Shown piece by piece: positions 27,822 to 36,427 of a stretch of 64,000 nucleotides of DNA; the stretch's first letter is position 1; each line of letters opens with the position of its first letter. This stretch comes from Luteibacter aegosomatissinici (GTDB lineage Bacteria > Pseudomonadota > Gammaproteobacteria > Xanthomonadales > Rhodanobacteraceae): assembly GCF_023078495.1 (NCBI RefSeq), contig NZ_CP095742.1:1488001-1552000 (forward strand). The letters run 5' to 3'. Both the position numbers and the translations under genes were made by a program. Below the pieces are notes generated by a model that saw only the letters and a list, made by a program, of their open reading frames with translations, searched no databases and had not been told where the DNA came from.

Positions 27822-28931
27822 ATGCCCCTGTCCCTGTATCCACCGCCGTTGCGGTATCACGAATCCCTGGAGCAGGTTGAGCCGGACGAAGCCGATACCG
27901 TCGAGCAACTGATCGCGACGCTCACCGACATCAACCAGACGACGCTCGACAACAGCGGACACGCGTGGCGTTCCGTGCATGCCAAGAGCCACGCCTTGCT
28001 GACCGGCGAGCTGGTGGTGCCGGGCGATCTGCCGCGCGAGCTAGCGCAGGGCATCTTCGCGAAACCGGGGACGTATCCGGTGGTGCTGCGCTTATCCACG
28101 GTACCGGGCGATATCCTCGACGACAGCGTTTCCACGCCGCGTGGCATGGCGCTGAAAATCATCGGCGTGGAAGGCGCGCGCCTGCCGGGGAGCGAAGGCG
28201 CGACGACACAGGATTTCGTGCTGGTAAACGGTCCGGCGTTCATCGCATCCACGGCAAAGAAGTTCGCGAGCTCGCTGAAACTCACCGCCGCCACGACCGA
28301 TCGGGCGGAGGGCGCGAAGAAGGCGCTGTCGGCCGTGTTGCGCGGCACGGAACGCGTGCTCGAAGCGTTCGGAAGCCGTAGCAGCACGTTGATCGCGCTC
28401 GGCGGGCAGCCAGAGACCCATCCGCTCGGCGATACCTATTACAGCCAGGCGCCCATGCGCTTTGGCGATTACGTGGTGAAGGTAAGTGTGGCGCCGCGCT
28501 CACCCAACCTCACGCGGCTCACCGACGCCACGCTCAATGTGAACGGCAAACCCGATGGGCTGCGCGATGCGATGCGTGAGCACTTCGCCGCGCAAGGCGG
28601 GGAGTGGGATCTGCGCGTGCAGTTCTACACCGACCCGGACACCATGCCGATCGAAGATGCGTCGGTGCCGTGGCCTGAAGAGAAAAGCCCGTACCTGGAA
28701 GTCGCCCGGCTGGTCGTGCAACCGCAGCCGGCATGGAACGATGCCCGCCGCGCCGCCATCGATGATGGCCTGGCCTTCAGCCCCTGGCACGGCGTCGTCG
28801 AACACCGCCCGCTAGGCTCGGTGATGCGCGCCCGCCGCGTCGCCTACAAAGTGATGGCCAAATTCCGCGCCCACCACAACAAGGTAAACATCAAGGAACC
28901 CACCAGCCTCGACGACCTAAAGCTCGTGTAG
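27822..28931 (+). CDS. Catalase-family heme protein
   Basis: This 369-aa protein is of the small catalase-like family, shorter than classical catalases (about 480 aa or more). Seen are HAKSHALLTGELVV at the distal heme side, RLSTVPGD, and SPWHGVVEHRPLGSVMRAR, the family's C-terminal signature. Such proteins bind heme and may act on peroxides or organic substrates. Its TAG stop lies inside the REP element that begins at 28928. Confidence 0.85.
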   Translation: MPLSLYPPPLRYHESLEQVEPDEADTVEQLIATLTDINQTTLDNSGHAWRSVHAKSHALLTGELVVPGDLPRELAQGIFAKPGTYPVVLRLSTVPGDILDDSVSTPRGMALKIIGVEGARLPGSEGATTQDFVLVNGPAFIASTAKKFASSLKLTAATTDRAEGAKKALSAVLRGTERVLEAFGSRSSTLIALGGQPETHPLGDTYYSQAPMRFGDYVVKVSVAPRSPNLTRLTDATLNVNGKPDGLRDAMREHFAAQGGEWDLRVQFYTDPDTMPIEDASVPWPEEKSPYLEVARLVVQPQPAWNDARRAAIDDGLAFSPWHGVVEHRPLGSVMRARRVAYKVMAKFRAHHNKVNIKEPTSLDDLKLV

Positions 28932-29023
28932 GAGCCCACCCTGTGGGCGAAAGCTTTTCGCAATACACAGCAGGCCCTGTCGGTCTTTCGCGAAAAGATG
29001 TCGCCCACAGGGTGGGCTCCTAC
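28928..29023. repeat. Paired REP element (family A)
   Basis: GTAGGAGCCCACCCTGTGGG and its inverse frame a 96-bp palindrome between the catalase-family gene and the convergent phbB. The first bases (GTAG) include the stop codon of the upstream gene. Confidence 0.92.
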
Positions 29024-29045
29024 CTTTGTGGTGTGCCGTGGGTGC

Positions 29046-29798
29046 TTACCAACCCATGTAATGGCCACCATTGATGGCCAGGTTGGAACCCGTGATCCAG
29101 CTGGAATCTTCCGAGGTGAGGAACGCCACGGCGTGCGCGATCTCTTCCGGCCGGCCAAGGCGGCCCACGGGAATCTGCGCCACGATCTTCGCCCGGATAT
29201 CCTCCGGCACCGCCATCACCAGGTCCGTACCCACGTAGCCCGGCGAGACGGTGTTCACCGTAATGCCGAAGCGCGCGTTTTCCTGGGCCAGCGAGATGGT
29301 GAAACCGTGCACGCCGGCTTTCGCCGCCGCGTAATTGGCCTGGCCGTACTGGCCCTTCTGGCCGTTGATCGAGCTAATCTGCACGATGCGGCCCCACTGG
29401 CGTGAGCGCATGCCCTCGATCACCGGGCGGGTCACGTTGAAGCAGGCGTTGAGGTTGGTGTTCACCACCTCGGTCCACTGCTGGTAATCCATCTTGTGGA
29501 AGGTGGTATCGCGGGTGATGCCAGCGTTGTTCACCAGGATCTCGACTGGGCCAGCCAGTTCTTCCACCGCGCGCACCATGTTGGCCGCCGAGACGGGGTC
29601 GGCTACATCGCCGGGCACCATCACGACATCGATGCCGTCGCGGATCATGTCTTCGCGCCATGCGGCCGCACGGGCCTCGTCGCGGAAGTTGGTAGCGACC
29701 CGGTGGCCTTGCTGGGCAAGGTAACGGACGATCGCCGTGCCGATGCCGCCGGTGCCGCCGGTGACCAGTGCGGTGCGTTGCGTCGTGCCGTGTTTCAT
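29046..29798 (-). CDS. phbB: Acetoacetyl-CoA / 3-oxoacyl reductase (SDR)
   Basis: This 250-aa short-chain dehydrogenase has the NADP-binding TALVTGGTGGIGTAIV, then NNAGITRDTTFHKMD, catalytic Ser in ISSINGQKGQYGQ, Tyr/Lys in YAAAKAG, and the C-terminus GSNLAINGGHYMGW. The last two motifs are typical of PhbB acetoacetyl-CoA reductase, which makes (R)-3-hydroxybutyryl-CoA. FabG is the alternative. No other polyhydroxybutyrate gene is nearby. Confidence 0.88.
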   Translation of the reverse strand: MKHGTTQRTALVTGGTGGIGTAIVRYLAQQGHRVATNFRDEARAAAWREDMIRDGIDVVMVPGDVADPVSAANMVRAVEELAGPVEILVNNAGITRDTTFHKMDYQQWTEVVNTNLNACFNVTRPVIEGMRSRQWGRIVQISSINGQKGQYGQANYAAAKAGVHGFTISLAQENARFGITVNTVSPGYVGTDLVMAVPEDIRAKIVAQIPVGRLGRPEEIAHAVAFLTSEDSSWITGSNLAINGGHYMGW

Positions 29799-29848
29799 GA
29801 CTCGCGTGGATCCCGTAAGTAGTGGCCCGCCGCGCGGGCAATCTGTTT

Positions 29849-30718
29849 TTATAGCGTCCGAGCGACCGTAAGACTACTGCGGCGAAGCGCCGCAGGCTCG
29901 AAGGCCGCCAGCGCCGCGGCCAGTGCCGCCGCCGGCGTGGCCACGTCCGGTACTGCCAGACCCAGCCAGGCCAGGGCGCCGCGCAGGGCGGGCATCGGGT
30001 TGGCCGGGTCGACGGGCAGCGCCTTTTCCGATTTGGAAAGCTTGCGGCCTTCGGCATCCAGCACCAGCGGCAGGTGCAGGTAGCCGGGGTGAGGCAGGCC
30101 CAGCAGTTCCTGCAGGTAGATCTGCCGGGCGGTGGAGTCGAGCAGGTCGGCGCCGCGCACCACGTGGGTGATGCCCTGGAAGCCATCATCGACCACGCAG
30201 GCGAGCTGGTAGGCCCACAGGCCTTCGACCCGGCGGATGACGAAATCGCCAGCCACTTCGCGCAGGTTCTCCGCCTGGGGGCCCTGCAGGTCGTCGACCC
30301 ATTCGATCGTGCGGTCGGGCGAGCGCAGGCGCCAGGCCGGTGGCCGTGAAGGATCGGGCTTGGCGATGCATTGCCCGTCCCGGTGCAGGCCGCCGTGGGC
30401 CACCAGGTCGGTGCGGCTGCACCAGCACGGGAACACGTGGCCGGCGTAGCGCAGGTGCTCGAAGGCGGCCTCATAGGCACCGGCACGCTCCGACTGGAAC
30501 AGCACCGGTTCATCGGTTTCGAAACCGAAGGCCGTGAGCGCGGCAAGGATGCCCTGGGCCGAGCCGGGAACCTCGCGCTGCGGATCGATGTCTTCCACCC
30601 GTAGCAGCCACTGGCCACCGTGGTAGCGGGCGATCAGCCAGCTGCCGATGGCAGCCACCAGCGACCCGAAATGCAGGGCGCCGGTGGGTGAGGGCGCGAA
30701 GCGTCCCCGGTAGCTCAT
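29849..30718 (-). CDS. gluQ: Glutamyl-Q tRNA(Asp) synthetase
   Basis: This 289-aa truncated GluRS paralog attaches glutamate to queuosine at position 34 of tRNA-Asp. It has the HIGH-like motif FAPSPTGALHFGS, the KMSKS-like KLSKSEKALP, and zinc-site cysteines in FPCWCSRTD. It lacks an anticodon-binding domain, as expected. The ATG at 30718 (MSYRGRFAPSPTG) is chosen over upstream starts. It links functionally to queA in the same window. Confidence 0.93.
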   Translation of the reverse strand: MSYRGRFAPSPTGALHFGSLVAAIGSWLIARYHGGQWLLRVEDIDPQREVPGSAQGILAALTAFGFETDEPVLFQSERAGAYEAAFEHLRYAGHVFPCWCSRTDLVAHGGLHRDGQCIAKPDPSRPPAWRLRSPDRTIEWVDDLQGPQAENLREVAGDFVIRRVEGLWAYQLACVVDDGFQGITHVVRGADLLDSTARQIYLQELLGLPHPGYLHLPLVLDAEGRKLSKSEKALPVDPANPMPALRGALAWLGLAVPDVATPAAALAAALAAFEPAALRRSSLTVARTL

Positions 30719-30837
30719 GCGGTGTGGACAGGCATCGGTTGAGACGTTTCTCACGGTGTCAGGGAGCAGGCCGCGACAGTGTAGGGGATCGCCCCCCGCT
30801 GGGGGCCGCCTGCCACGGCCGGTGCGTGTTTTTGGCA

Positions 30838-30865
30838 TTGAATCATTCAGTGTCCGCCCCGAAAA
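30838..30865 (+). promoter_or_regulatory. Possible sigma-32 promoter of htpX
   Basis: TTGAA, a 14-nt spacer and CCCCGAAAA resemble the heat-shock consensus CTTGAA-N13/14-CCCCATNT. It lies about 50 bp upstream of the htpX ATG. Confidence 0.45.
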
Positions 30866-30913
30866 CTTAGGCAGGCGGCGCCATATAGCCAGCCGCTTTA
30901 GAGAGAGCCAACC

Positions 30914-31804
30914 ATGTTCAAACGCATTGCTTTGTTCCTAGCTACCAATATCGCGGTCATCGCGCTGCTCAGCATCGTGTGCCACCTGCTGGGCGTCGAC
31001 CAGTGGGCGGCCCAGCGCGGCATGGGCCTCGGTGGCCTCATCATCTTCGCCTCCATCTTCGGCATGGGTGGTGCCTTCATCTCGCTGGCCATTTCCAAGT
31101 GGACGGCCAAGATGAGCACCGGCGCCAAGGTGATCGAGGAGCCGCGCAACGAAACCGAGCGCTGGCTGCTCGAGACGGTACGCCGCCACGCTGAGAAAGC
31201 GGGCATCGGCATGCCGGAAGTGGCGGTTTATGACGCCCCGGAAATGAACGCTTTCGCCACGGGCATGAGCCGCAACAACGCCCTGGTGGCGGTGAGCACC
31301 GGCCTGCTCCAGCAGATGGACCGTGAGCAGGTCTCGGCCGTTCTGGGCCACGAGATCGGCCACGTCGCCAACGGCGATATGGTGACCCTGACCCTGATCC
31401 AGGGCGTGCTGAACACGCTGGTGATCATCGCGGCACGCATCGTGGGCCGGCTGATCGATAGCTGGCTGAGCGGCGGCCGTGAGCGCGAAGGCGAGGGCGG
31501 CATCGGTTACTTCGTGACCGTCATGGTCCTGCAGATCGTGTTCGGCCTGTTCGCCTCGATGATCGTGATGTGGTTCTCGCGCTGGCGCGAGTTCCGGGCA
31601 GATCAGGCCGGCGCCACGCTGGCGGGCCGCGCTTCGATGATCTCGGCCCTGCAGCGCCTGTCGGCGAACCACGGCGAGACCTCGCTGCCGCAGACGATCC
31701 AGGCCTTCGGCATCGCAGGCCACCTGGCCTCGGGATTCAAGCGGCTCTTCATGAGCCACCCGCCCATCGAGGAACGCATCGCGGCGTTGCAGAACGCCCG
31801 CTAA
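30914..31804 (+). CDS. htpX: Membrane metalloprotease HtpX
   Basis: The 296-aa M48 family zinc protease of the inner membrane has two N-terminal TM helices (from FKRIALFLATNIAVIALLS), the zinc-binding HEXXH in VLGHEIGHVANGD, two further TM helices and the third ligand Glu in FREFRAD-type WREFRADQAG. It degrades damaged membrane proteins together with FtsH and is heat- or envelope-stress regulated in E. coli. It is followed by a terminator. Confidence 0.96.
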   Translation: MFKRIALFLATNIAVIALLSIVCHLLGVDQWAAQRGMGLGGLIIFASIFGMGGAFISLAISKWTAKMSTGAKVIEEPRNETERWLLETVRRHAEKAGIGMPEVAVYDAPEMNAFATGMSRNNALVAVSTGLLQQMDREQVSAVLGHEIGHVANGDMVTLTLIQGVLNTLVIIAARIVGRLIDSWLSGGREREGEGGIGYFVTVMVLQIVFGLFASMIVMWFSRWREFRADQAGATLAGRASMISALQRLSANHGETSLPQTIQAFGIAGHLASGFKRLFMSHPPIEERIAALQNAR

Positions 31805-31816
31805 GCGCCCTCCCGT

Positions 31817-31845
31817 GAAACCGCCCTTCGGGGCGGTTTCTTTTT
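31817..31845 (+). terminator. Rho-independent terminator after htpX
   Basis: GAAACCGCC and GGCGGTTTC form a strong stem with a CTTCGG-type tetraloop, followed by five Ts. It separates htpX from htpG. Confidence 0.93.
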
Positions 31846-31865
31846 GGGCCGGGCCCAGGCCAAGA

Positions 31866-31894
31866 CTTTTCTTTCGCCCCCCAAACCCCATAAT
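31866..31894 (+). promoter_or_regulatory. Possible sigma-32 promoter of htpG
   Basis: CCCCATAAT at 31886-31894 is a good sigma-32 -10 match. A weak -35 (CTTTTC, 31866-31871) lies 14 nt upstream. It is about 35 bp ahead of the htpG start. Confidence 0.5.
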
Positions 31895-31927
31895 CCCCGT
31901 TCTGTCCTACCCAGAAGGAACGGCACC

Positions 31928-33796
31928 GTGAGCCAGGAAACCCGCAAATTCGAAGCCGAGGTCGCCCAGGTCCTGCACCTGGTCACCCACTCCCTCTACT
32001 CGCACAAGGAAATCTTCCTCCGCGAGCTCATCTCCAACGCCTCCGATGCCTGCGACAAGCTGCGCTTCGAGGCCATCGCCGATCCCGGCCTGGTCACCGA
32101 GGACGCCGATCTCCGCGTCCAGGTCACCTGGGACCCGGAGGCCCGCACCATCAGCGTGCGCGACAACGGCATCGGCATGACCCGTGAGGACGTGGTGGCC
32201 AACATCGGCACCATCGCCAGCTCCGGTACCCGCCGCTACCTCGAGGCCCTTTCCGGCGAGCAAAAGGCCGATTCGCGCCTGATCGGCCAGTTCGGCGTGG
32301 GCTTCTATTCCGCCTTCGTCGTGGCCGACAAGGTCACCGTGATCACCCGCCGTGCCGGCGAGCCCACCGACGCCGGCGTGCGCTGGGAAAGCGATGGCAA
32401 GGGCGAGTACACGCTCGAGGAGACCAATGTCAGCGAGCGCGGCACCACGGTGGTGCTGCACCTGAAGGCCGATGAGGATGAGTTCCTCAAGGGCTGGCAG
32501 CTGCGCCAGCTGGTCACCAAGTATTCCGATCACGTCGCCTTCCCGATCCGCATGCCGGAAGAGAAGGACGGCAAGCCGGATCCGACCGAATGGGTCACGG
32601 TGAATTCCGCCTCGGCGCTGTGGGCTCGCCCGAAGAGCGAGATCACCGACGAGGAATACCAGAACTTCTACAAGGCCCTGGGCCACGACTTCAACGACCC
32701 GCTCGCATGGGCGCACAACCGCGTGGAAGGCAGCCAGAGCTTCACCACGCTGCTGTACGTGCCGGAGCAGCCGCCGTTCGACATGATGATGGGCGGCGGT
32801 CGCGATGAGCGTAAGGGCCTGAAGCTGTACATCAAGCGCGTCTTTATCATGGACGCCGCGGAAGAACTGCTGCCCAACTACCTGCGCTTCGTGCGTGGCG
32901 TGGTGGATGCGGACGACCTGCCGCTGAACGTGAGCCGCGAGATCCTGCAGCAGAACCGCCAGCTGGAGAAGATCAAGAGCTCGTGCGTGAAGCGCGTGCT
33001 CGATCTGCTCGACAAGATTTCGCGCGATGAGCCCGAGAAGTTCGCCACGTTCCTTGCGGGCTTCGGCAACACACTGAAGGAAGGCATCGTCGAAGACACG
33101 GCCAACCGCGAGCGCATCGCCAAGCTGCTGCGTTTTGCCTCGACCAAGGGCGACGGCGACAAGAAAAACGTATCGCTCGACGATTACATCGGCCGCATGG
33201 CCGTGGGCCAGGATGCGATCTGGTACGTCACCGCCGATAGCTACGCGGCCGCCGCTGGCAGCCCGCAGATCGAGGCGCTGAAGGCCAAGGGCATCGAAGT
33301 GCTGCTGATGTCCGATCGCATCGACGAGTGGATGCTCGGCTACCTCACCGAGTTCGAAGGCAAGCGCCTGCGCAACGTGGCCAAGGGCGAGTTCCCGCTG
33401 GATGAAGCCGACAAGGCGAAGCAGGAAGCGGCTAACACCGCCGCCGCACCCCTTCTCGAACGCACCAAGGGCCTGCTCGGCGACAAGGTGAGCGATGTGC
33501 GCGTCTCCGCACGCCTCACCGATTCGCCGTCGTGCCTGGCGCTATCCGATTTCGACCTGGCCCCGCACCTGGCCCGCCTGCTCCGCGAAGCCGGCCAGGA
33601 CGTACCCGACACGAAGCCGGCACTGGAGCTCAACCCCGAGCACCCGCTGGTAAAGCGCCTGGGCAGCGAAACCGACGACACCAAGGCCGCCGACCTCGCC
33701 AACCTGCTACTCGAGCAGGCCGAGATCACCGCCGGCGCACAGCTCGCCGACCCGGCCGGCTTCGTGCAGCGCATGAACCGCGTACTCCTGGGCTAA
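31928..33796 (+). CDS. htpG: Molecular chaperone HtpG (Hsp90)
   Basis: The 622-aa Hsp90 has a GHKL ATPase N-domain (LRELISNASDACDKLRFEA; VRDNGIGMT; GQFGVGFYSAF), a middle domain (GVVDADDLPLNVSREILQQ) and a C-terminal dimerisation domain ending FVQRMNRVLLG. The GTG at 31928 has AGAAGGAA upstream and gives the usual start (SQETRKFEAEV). Its last roughly 150 bp are duplicated at 34571. Confidence 0.97.
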   Translation: MSQETRKFEAEVAQVLHLVTHSLYSHKEIFLRELISNASDACDKLRFEAIADPGLVTEDADLRVQVTWDPEARTISVRDNGIGMTREDVVANIGTIASSGTRRYLEALSGEQKADSRLIGQFGVGFYSAFVVADKVTVITRRAGEPTDAGVRWESDGKGEYTLEETNVSERGTTVVLHLKADEDEFLKGWQLRQLVTKYSDHVAFPIRMPEEKDGKPDPTEWVTVNSASALWARPKSEITDEEYQNFYKALGHDFNDPLAWAHNRVEGSQSFTTLLYVPEQPPFDMMMGGGRDERKGLKLYIKRVFIMDAAEELLPNYLRFVRGVVDADDLPLNVSREILQQNRQLEKIKSSCVKRVLDLLDKISRDEPEKFATFLAGFGNTLKEGIVEDTANRERIAKLLRFASTKGDGDKKNVSLDDYIGRMAVGQDAIWYVTADSYAAAAGSPQIEALKAKGIEVLLMSDRIDEWMLGYLTEFEGKRLRNVAKGEFPLDEADKAKQEAANTAAAPLLERTKGLLGDKVSDVRVSARLTDSPSCLALSDFDLAPHLARLLREAGQDVPDTKPALELNPEHPLVKRLGSETDDTKAADLANLLLEQAEITAGAQLADPAGFVQRMNRVLLG

Positions 33797-33800
33797 CCAC
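33649..33800 (+). repeat. Direct repeat 1: htpG 3' end
   Basis: These 152 bp cover the last roughly 49 codons of htpG plus the stop. They recur at 34571-34722 with four substitutions near the left end and a constant offset of 922 bp. The two copies flank a DUF1311 gene. Confidence 0.95.
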
Positions 33801-33826
33801 GACATCCCGGCACTGACTAACCCCCT

Positions 33827-33902
33827 GTAGGAGCGAGCTTGCTCGCGATAAGCCAACGAAGCGGTGACGCGGAAGGCTTATCGCGCGCAAGCGCGCTCCT
33901 AC
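33827..33902. repeat. Paired REP element (family B)
   Basis: GTAGGAGCGAGCTTGCTCGC and an inverse arm ending GCGCGCTCCTAC, 76 bp in all, lie after htpG. The left arm has G/C swaps that keep the inner palindrome. Confidence 0.9.
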
Positions 33903-33957
33903 GGGATTTGGGGTAATCCAGTTTCGGCTTTTCATTTCTTCGTGAATCCGTACTAGA

Positions 33958-34386
33958 TCAATCGCTGTCGACCGAGAGGAGCGTCTCGAGCGTATTTGCC
34001 CTCTCTGCGTAGCGATAAACTTCATTGATAGACGCGTCGATGTTTGCCGTCTTTTCACTGTTGCGGACGTCGAGTTCGGCATCGACTGACTTTGCGTTGA
34101 ATTCGATCCAGGCGCGTTCCGCCGCGCGAAGGTGTCCTTGACCCGTTGCATCGAGCTTGGCCATCAATGCCGAATAAGCCTTGTTCAAGCGGGCATCCTG
34201 GACCTTCTTCTCCGCCGTGGTGCAACCGCCAAGCCCGACGATATCGCCGGCCGCCTGGTCCATGCAGCCGTAAAAGGCGTCAGTAATGCCCTTTGGTGCG
34301 TCTCGCCGTACCGCGTCACCCGCCATAGACGTGGCTGAGGCCGCAAGAAGGCCCACAAGCACGGCAATAGTCCGGATTGCCATCAT
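33958..34386 (-). CDS. DUF1311 (LprI-like) secreted protein
   Basis: This 142-aa protein has a signal peptide ending TSMAGDA. The DUF1311 pattern follows: FYGCMDQAAG, then DARLNKAYSALMAKL and RAAERAWIEFN with conserved cysteines. The family includes mycobacterial LprI, a lysozyme inhibitor. A GGAG lies 7 nt before the first ATG. It lies between two copies of the htpG 3' end. By comparison with the DUF1311 genes at 40351 and 41180 it may be a stray immunity-type gene; this is inference. Confidence 0.82.
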   Translation of the reverse strand: MMAIRTIAVLVGLLAASATSMAGDAVRRDAPKGITDAFYGCMDQAAGDIVGLGGCTTAEKKVQDARLNKAYSALMAKLDATGQGHLRAAERAWIEFNAKSVDAELDVRNSEKTANIDASINEVYRYAERANTLETLLSVDSD

Positions 34387-34496
34387 TTCGCCGCTCCAGT
34401 GATTGAGTCGCCCAACCTAGCCCATCCGCGTGCTAGAAACTATGGAATCGTTCTGAAAATTCGTGCCTTTTCCTCATGGCTAGCGTTCGTATACGG

Positions 34497-34530
34497 TCGT
34501 ACGGGGGCTCCGGGCGCAACCCCCGTACGA
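34497..34530. repeat. Perfect 11-bp inverted repeat
   Basis: TCGTACGGGGG and CCCCCGTACGA flank a 12-bp loop, 40 bp before the second htpG copy. It may be a transcription terminator-like hairpin or a recombination relic. Confidence 0.6.
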
Positions 34531-34570
34531 TGGTGAATCGGGCCCTCGAACGCAGGCCCCACCACTCGTC

Positions 34571-34718
34571 GGTAAAGCGCCTGGCCAGCGAAACCGACGA
34601 TACCAAAGCCACCGACCTCGCCAACCTGCTACTCGAGCAGGCCGAGATCACCGCCGGCGCACAGCTCGCCGACCCGGCCGGCTTCGTGCAGCGCATGAAC
34701 CGCGTACTCCTGGGCTAA
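34571..34718 (+). pseudogene. Duplicated 3' end of htpG (direct repeat 2)
   Basis: The sequence encodes the last roughly 49 residues of HtpG (ending MNRVLLG and TAA) in an intact frame, but without the rest of the gene. The repeat continues to 34722. An open frame runs back to 34476 but matches HtpG only from about 34571. It is not expected to make a functional chaperone. Confidence 0.92.
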
Positions 34719-34731
34719 CCACACGTCGACT

Positions 34732-34827
34732 GTAGGAGCCCACCCTGTGGGCGACATCTTTCGCGAACAACGCCACAGATCCTGTGGCGCTCCTGCGAAC
34801 AGCGTCGCCCACAGGGTGGGCTCCTAC
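34732..34827. repeat. Paired REP element (family A)
   Basis: GTAGGAGCCCACCCTGTGGG and its full inverse lie 10 bp after the duplicated htpG end. Confidence 0.93.
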
Positions 34828-34882
34828 AGTGGCGCTTTTTTACGCACACCCAACGGATACGCGTTCCGGTATCGTCGGACCC

Positions 34883-35785
34883 ATGTCCGCGCTCCTTATC
34901 CTTTTCGTCTGCCTTGCCCTCGGCATTCTTTGCCGGCGGTATGCGAACCTGCCCGATGGCATCGTCCCCGGCATCAACTGGTGGGTGTTGAACATCGCGC
35001 TACCGGCGCTGGTGTTGGCGCTCGTACCGCATGTCACGATCGATCCGCACCTGTGGTTTCCGGTGGCGGGGATGTGGATCACCTTCTTCGGGTCGTGGGC
35101 GTTGTTTGCCACATTGGGCCGGGTGTTTCAGTGGACGCCGCAGCGGATCGGCTGCCTGACCCTGGTCTGCGGGCTTGGGAATACCTCGTTCATGGGTTAT
35201 CCCATGATGGAAGCGCTGCATGGCAAGGAAGGCCTGTCGGTGGCGGTGATCGCTGACCAGCTGGGTTGCTTCCCGTTGCTGGCCGCGGGCGGCATCGTCG
35301 TCGCCTCCATGTATTCGGGGAAGGGCACGAGCGGTGCGATGATCGCGAAGCGCGTGCTGACCTTTCCGCCGTTCCTCTGCCTGGCGGTGGGTGTGATCGT
35401 CGGGGTGCTCGGTGGTTGGCCTGCGGCGGTGGATAAGCTGCTGATGCAGATCGGCCAGACCCTCACGCCACTGGCGCTGTTTTCCGTGGGCCTGCAATTC
35501 AAGCTGCACCTGCAGAAGGACCAGGTGGGCGCCCTGGTCGCGGGCCTTGGCTGGAAGCTGGTGCTGGCGCCCTTGATCGCGCTGGGCGTAGGCCTGGCGG
35601 CGGGCGTGGGCGGGTTGATCCTCACGGTGGGCGTACTGCAGGCGGCGATGGCGCCGATGATTTCGGCGGCGATCCTCGCCGATCAGCATGGCCTGGAGCC
35701 GCGGCTGGCCAACACCGTGCTCGGGGCGGGCATCCTGCTGTCGCTGGCGACCATCCCCCTGGGGAACCTGTTCCTGCCTGCCTGA
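34883..35785 (+). CDS. AEC-family (auxin efflux carrier-like) transporter
   Basis: This 300-aa integral membrane protein has about ten hydrophobic helices and the AEC signatures GLGNTSFMGYPMMEAL and LTPLALFSVGLQFKL. Bacterial members include malonate and other dicarboxylate transporters (MdcF). The ATG at 34883 begins the first TM helix MSALLILFVCLALGILC. The substrate is unknown and no metabolic partner is adjacent. Confidence 0.9.
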   Translation: MSALLILFVCLALGILCRRYANLPDGIVPGINWWVLNIALPALVLALVPHVTIDPHLWFPVAGMWITFFGSWALFATLGRVFQWTPQRIGCLTLVCGLGNTSFMGYPMMEALHGKEGLSVAVIADQLGCFPLLAAGGIVVASMYSGKGTSGAMIAKRVLTFPPFLCLAVGVIVGVLGGWPAAVDKLLMQIGQTLTPLALFSVGLQFKLHLQKDQVGALVAGLGWKLVLAPLIALGVGLAAGVGGLILTVGVLQAAMAPMISAAILADQHGLEPRLANTVLGAGILLSLATIPLGNLFLPA

Positions 35786-35824
35786 CGCTTGGGTTTTCGG
35801 CGCCGTGGCCGCACACTTTTCAGC

Positions 35825-36223
35825 ATGACCGAACCATCGAACAGCCCTGGCGTCCGCGCCGACGTGTGGCTATGGGCCGCGCGCTTCTTCAAGACCCGCA
35901 GCTTGGCCAAGCAGGCCATTGATGGCGGCAAAGTCGAACTCAACGGCGCCGCGTGCAAACCGGCGAAGACGGTGCATGTGGGCGACCAGCTGCGGATCAC
36001 CCGCGGCGAGGAGCGCCTGATCGTCGAGGTCGCCGGCCTTTCCGAGAAGCGCGGCCCCGCCCCCGAGGCGCAGAAGCTCTACGCAGAAACCGAGGAAAGC
36101 GTCGCCGAACGTGCGCGCATGCGCGAAGACCGCCGCCTCACCGGCGGCGCGCTGCTGCGCCCCGATGCACGCCCCGACAAGCGCGACCGCCGCCTGATCC
36201 AGGACCTAAAGAAAACCCTGTAA
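35825..36223 (+). CDS. hslR: Ribosome-associated heat shock protein 15 (S4 domain)
   Basis: The 132-aa RNA-binding protein has an S4 domain in RADVWLWAARFFKTRSLAKQ, and the typical HslR C-terminal basic extension. Hsp15 rescues stalled 50S subunits that carry nascent chains. The start at 35825 is 39 bp after the AEC stop. It fits the local cluster of stress genes (htpX, htpG). Confidence 0.93.
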   Translation: MTEPSNSPGVRADVWLWAARFFKTRSLAKQAIDGGKVELNGAACKPAKTVHVGDQLRITRGEERLIVEVAGLSEKRGPAPEAQKLYAETEESVAERARMREDRRLTGGALLRPDARPDKRDRRLIQDLKKTL

Positions 36224-36237
36224 AGCACGTCGCCGCT

Positions 36238-36333
36238 GTAGGAGCCCACCCTGTGGGCGACATCTTTTCGCGATGACGCACCTGGGCCTGTTGCCTTGTC
36301 GCTAAAGGCGTCGCCCACAGGGTGGGCTCCTAC
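36238..36333. repeat. Paired REP element (family A)
   Basis: GTAGGAGCCCACCCTGTGGG and its inverse lie between hslR and the membrane protein gene. Confidence 0.93.
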
Positions 36334-36427
36334 AAGGGCGTGGTGTCGCTGTCTGTTCCCAACAGCCTTGAGATTTTGTAGCCTCTCCGTTGCTCCGGTG
36401 ACGTCCCCCACCGGCGGAGGGATTCGC

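Noticed and set aside
34476-34718. An 80-codon ORF as a new small protein
   Set aside because: Its 3' 49 codons are the duplicated end of htpG; the 5' part is a palindrome-rich non-coding stretch.
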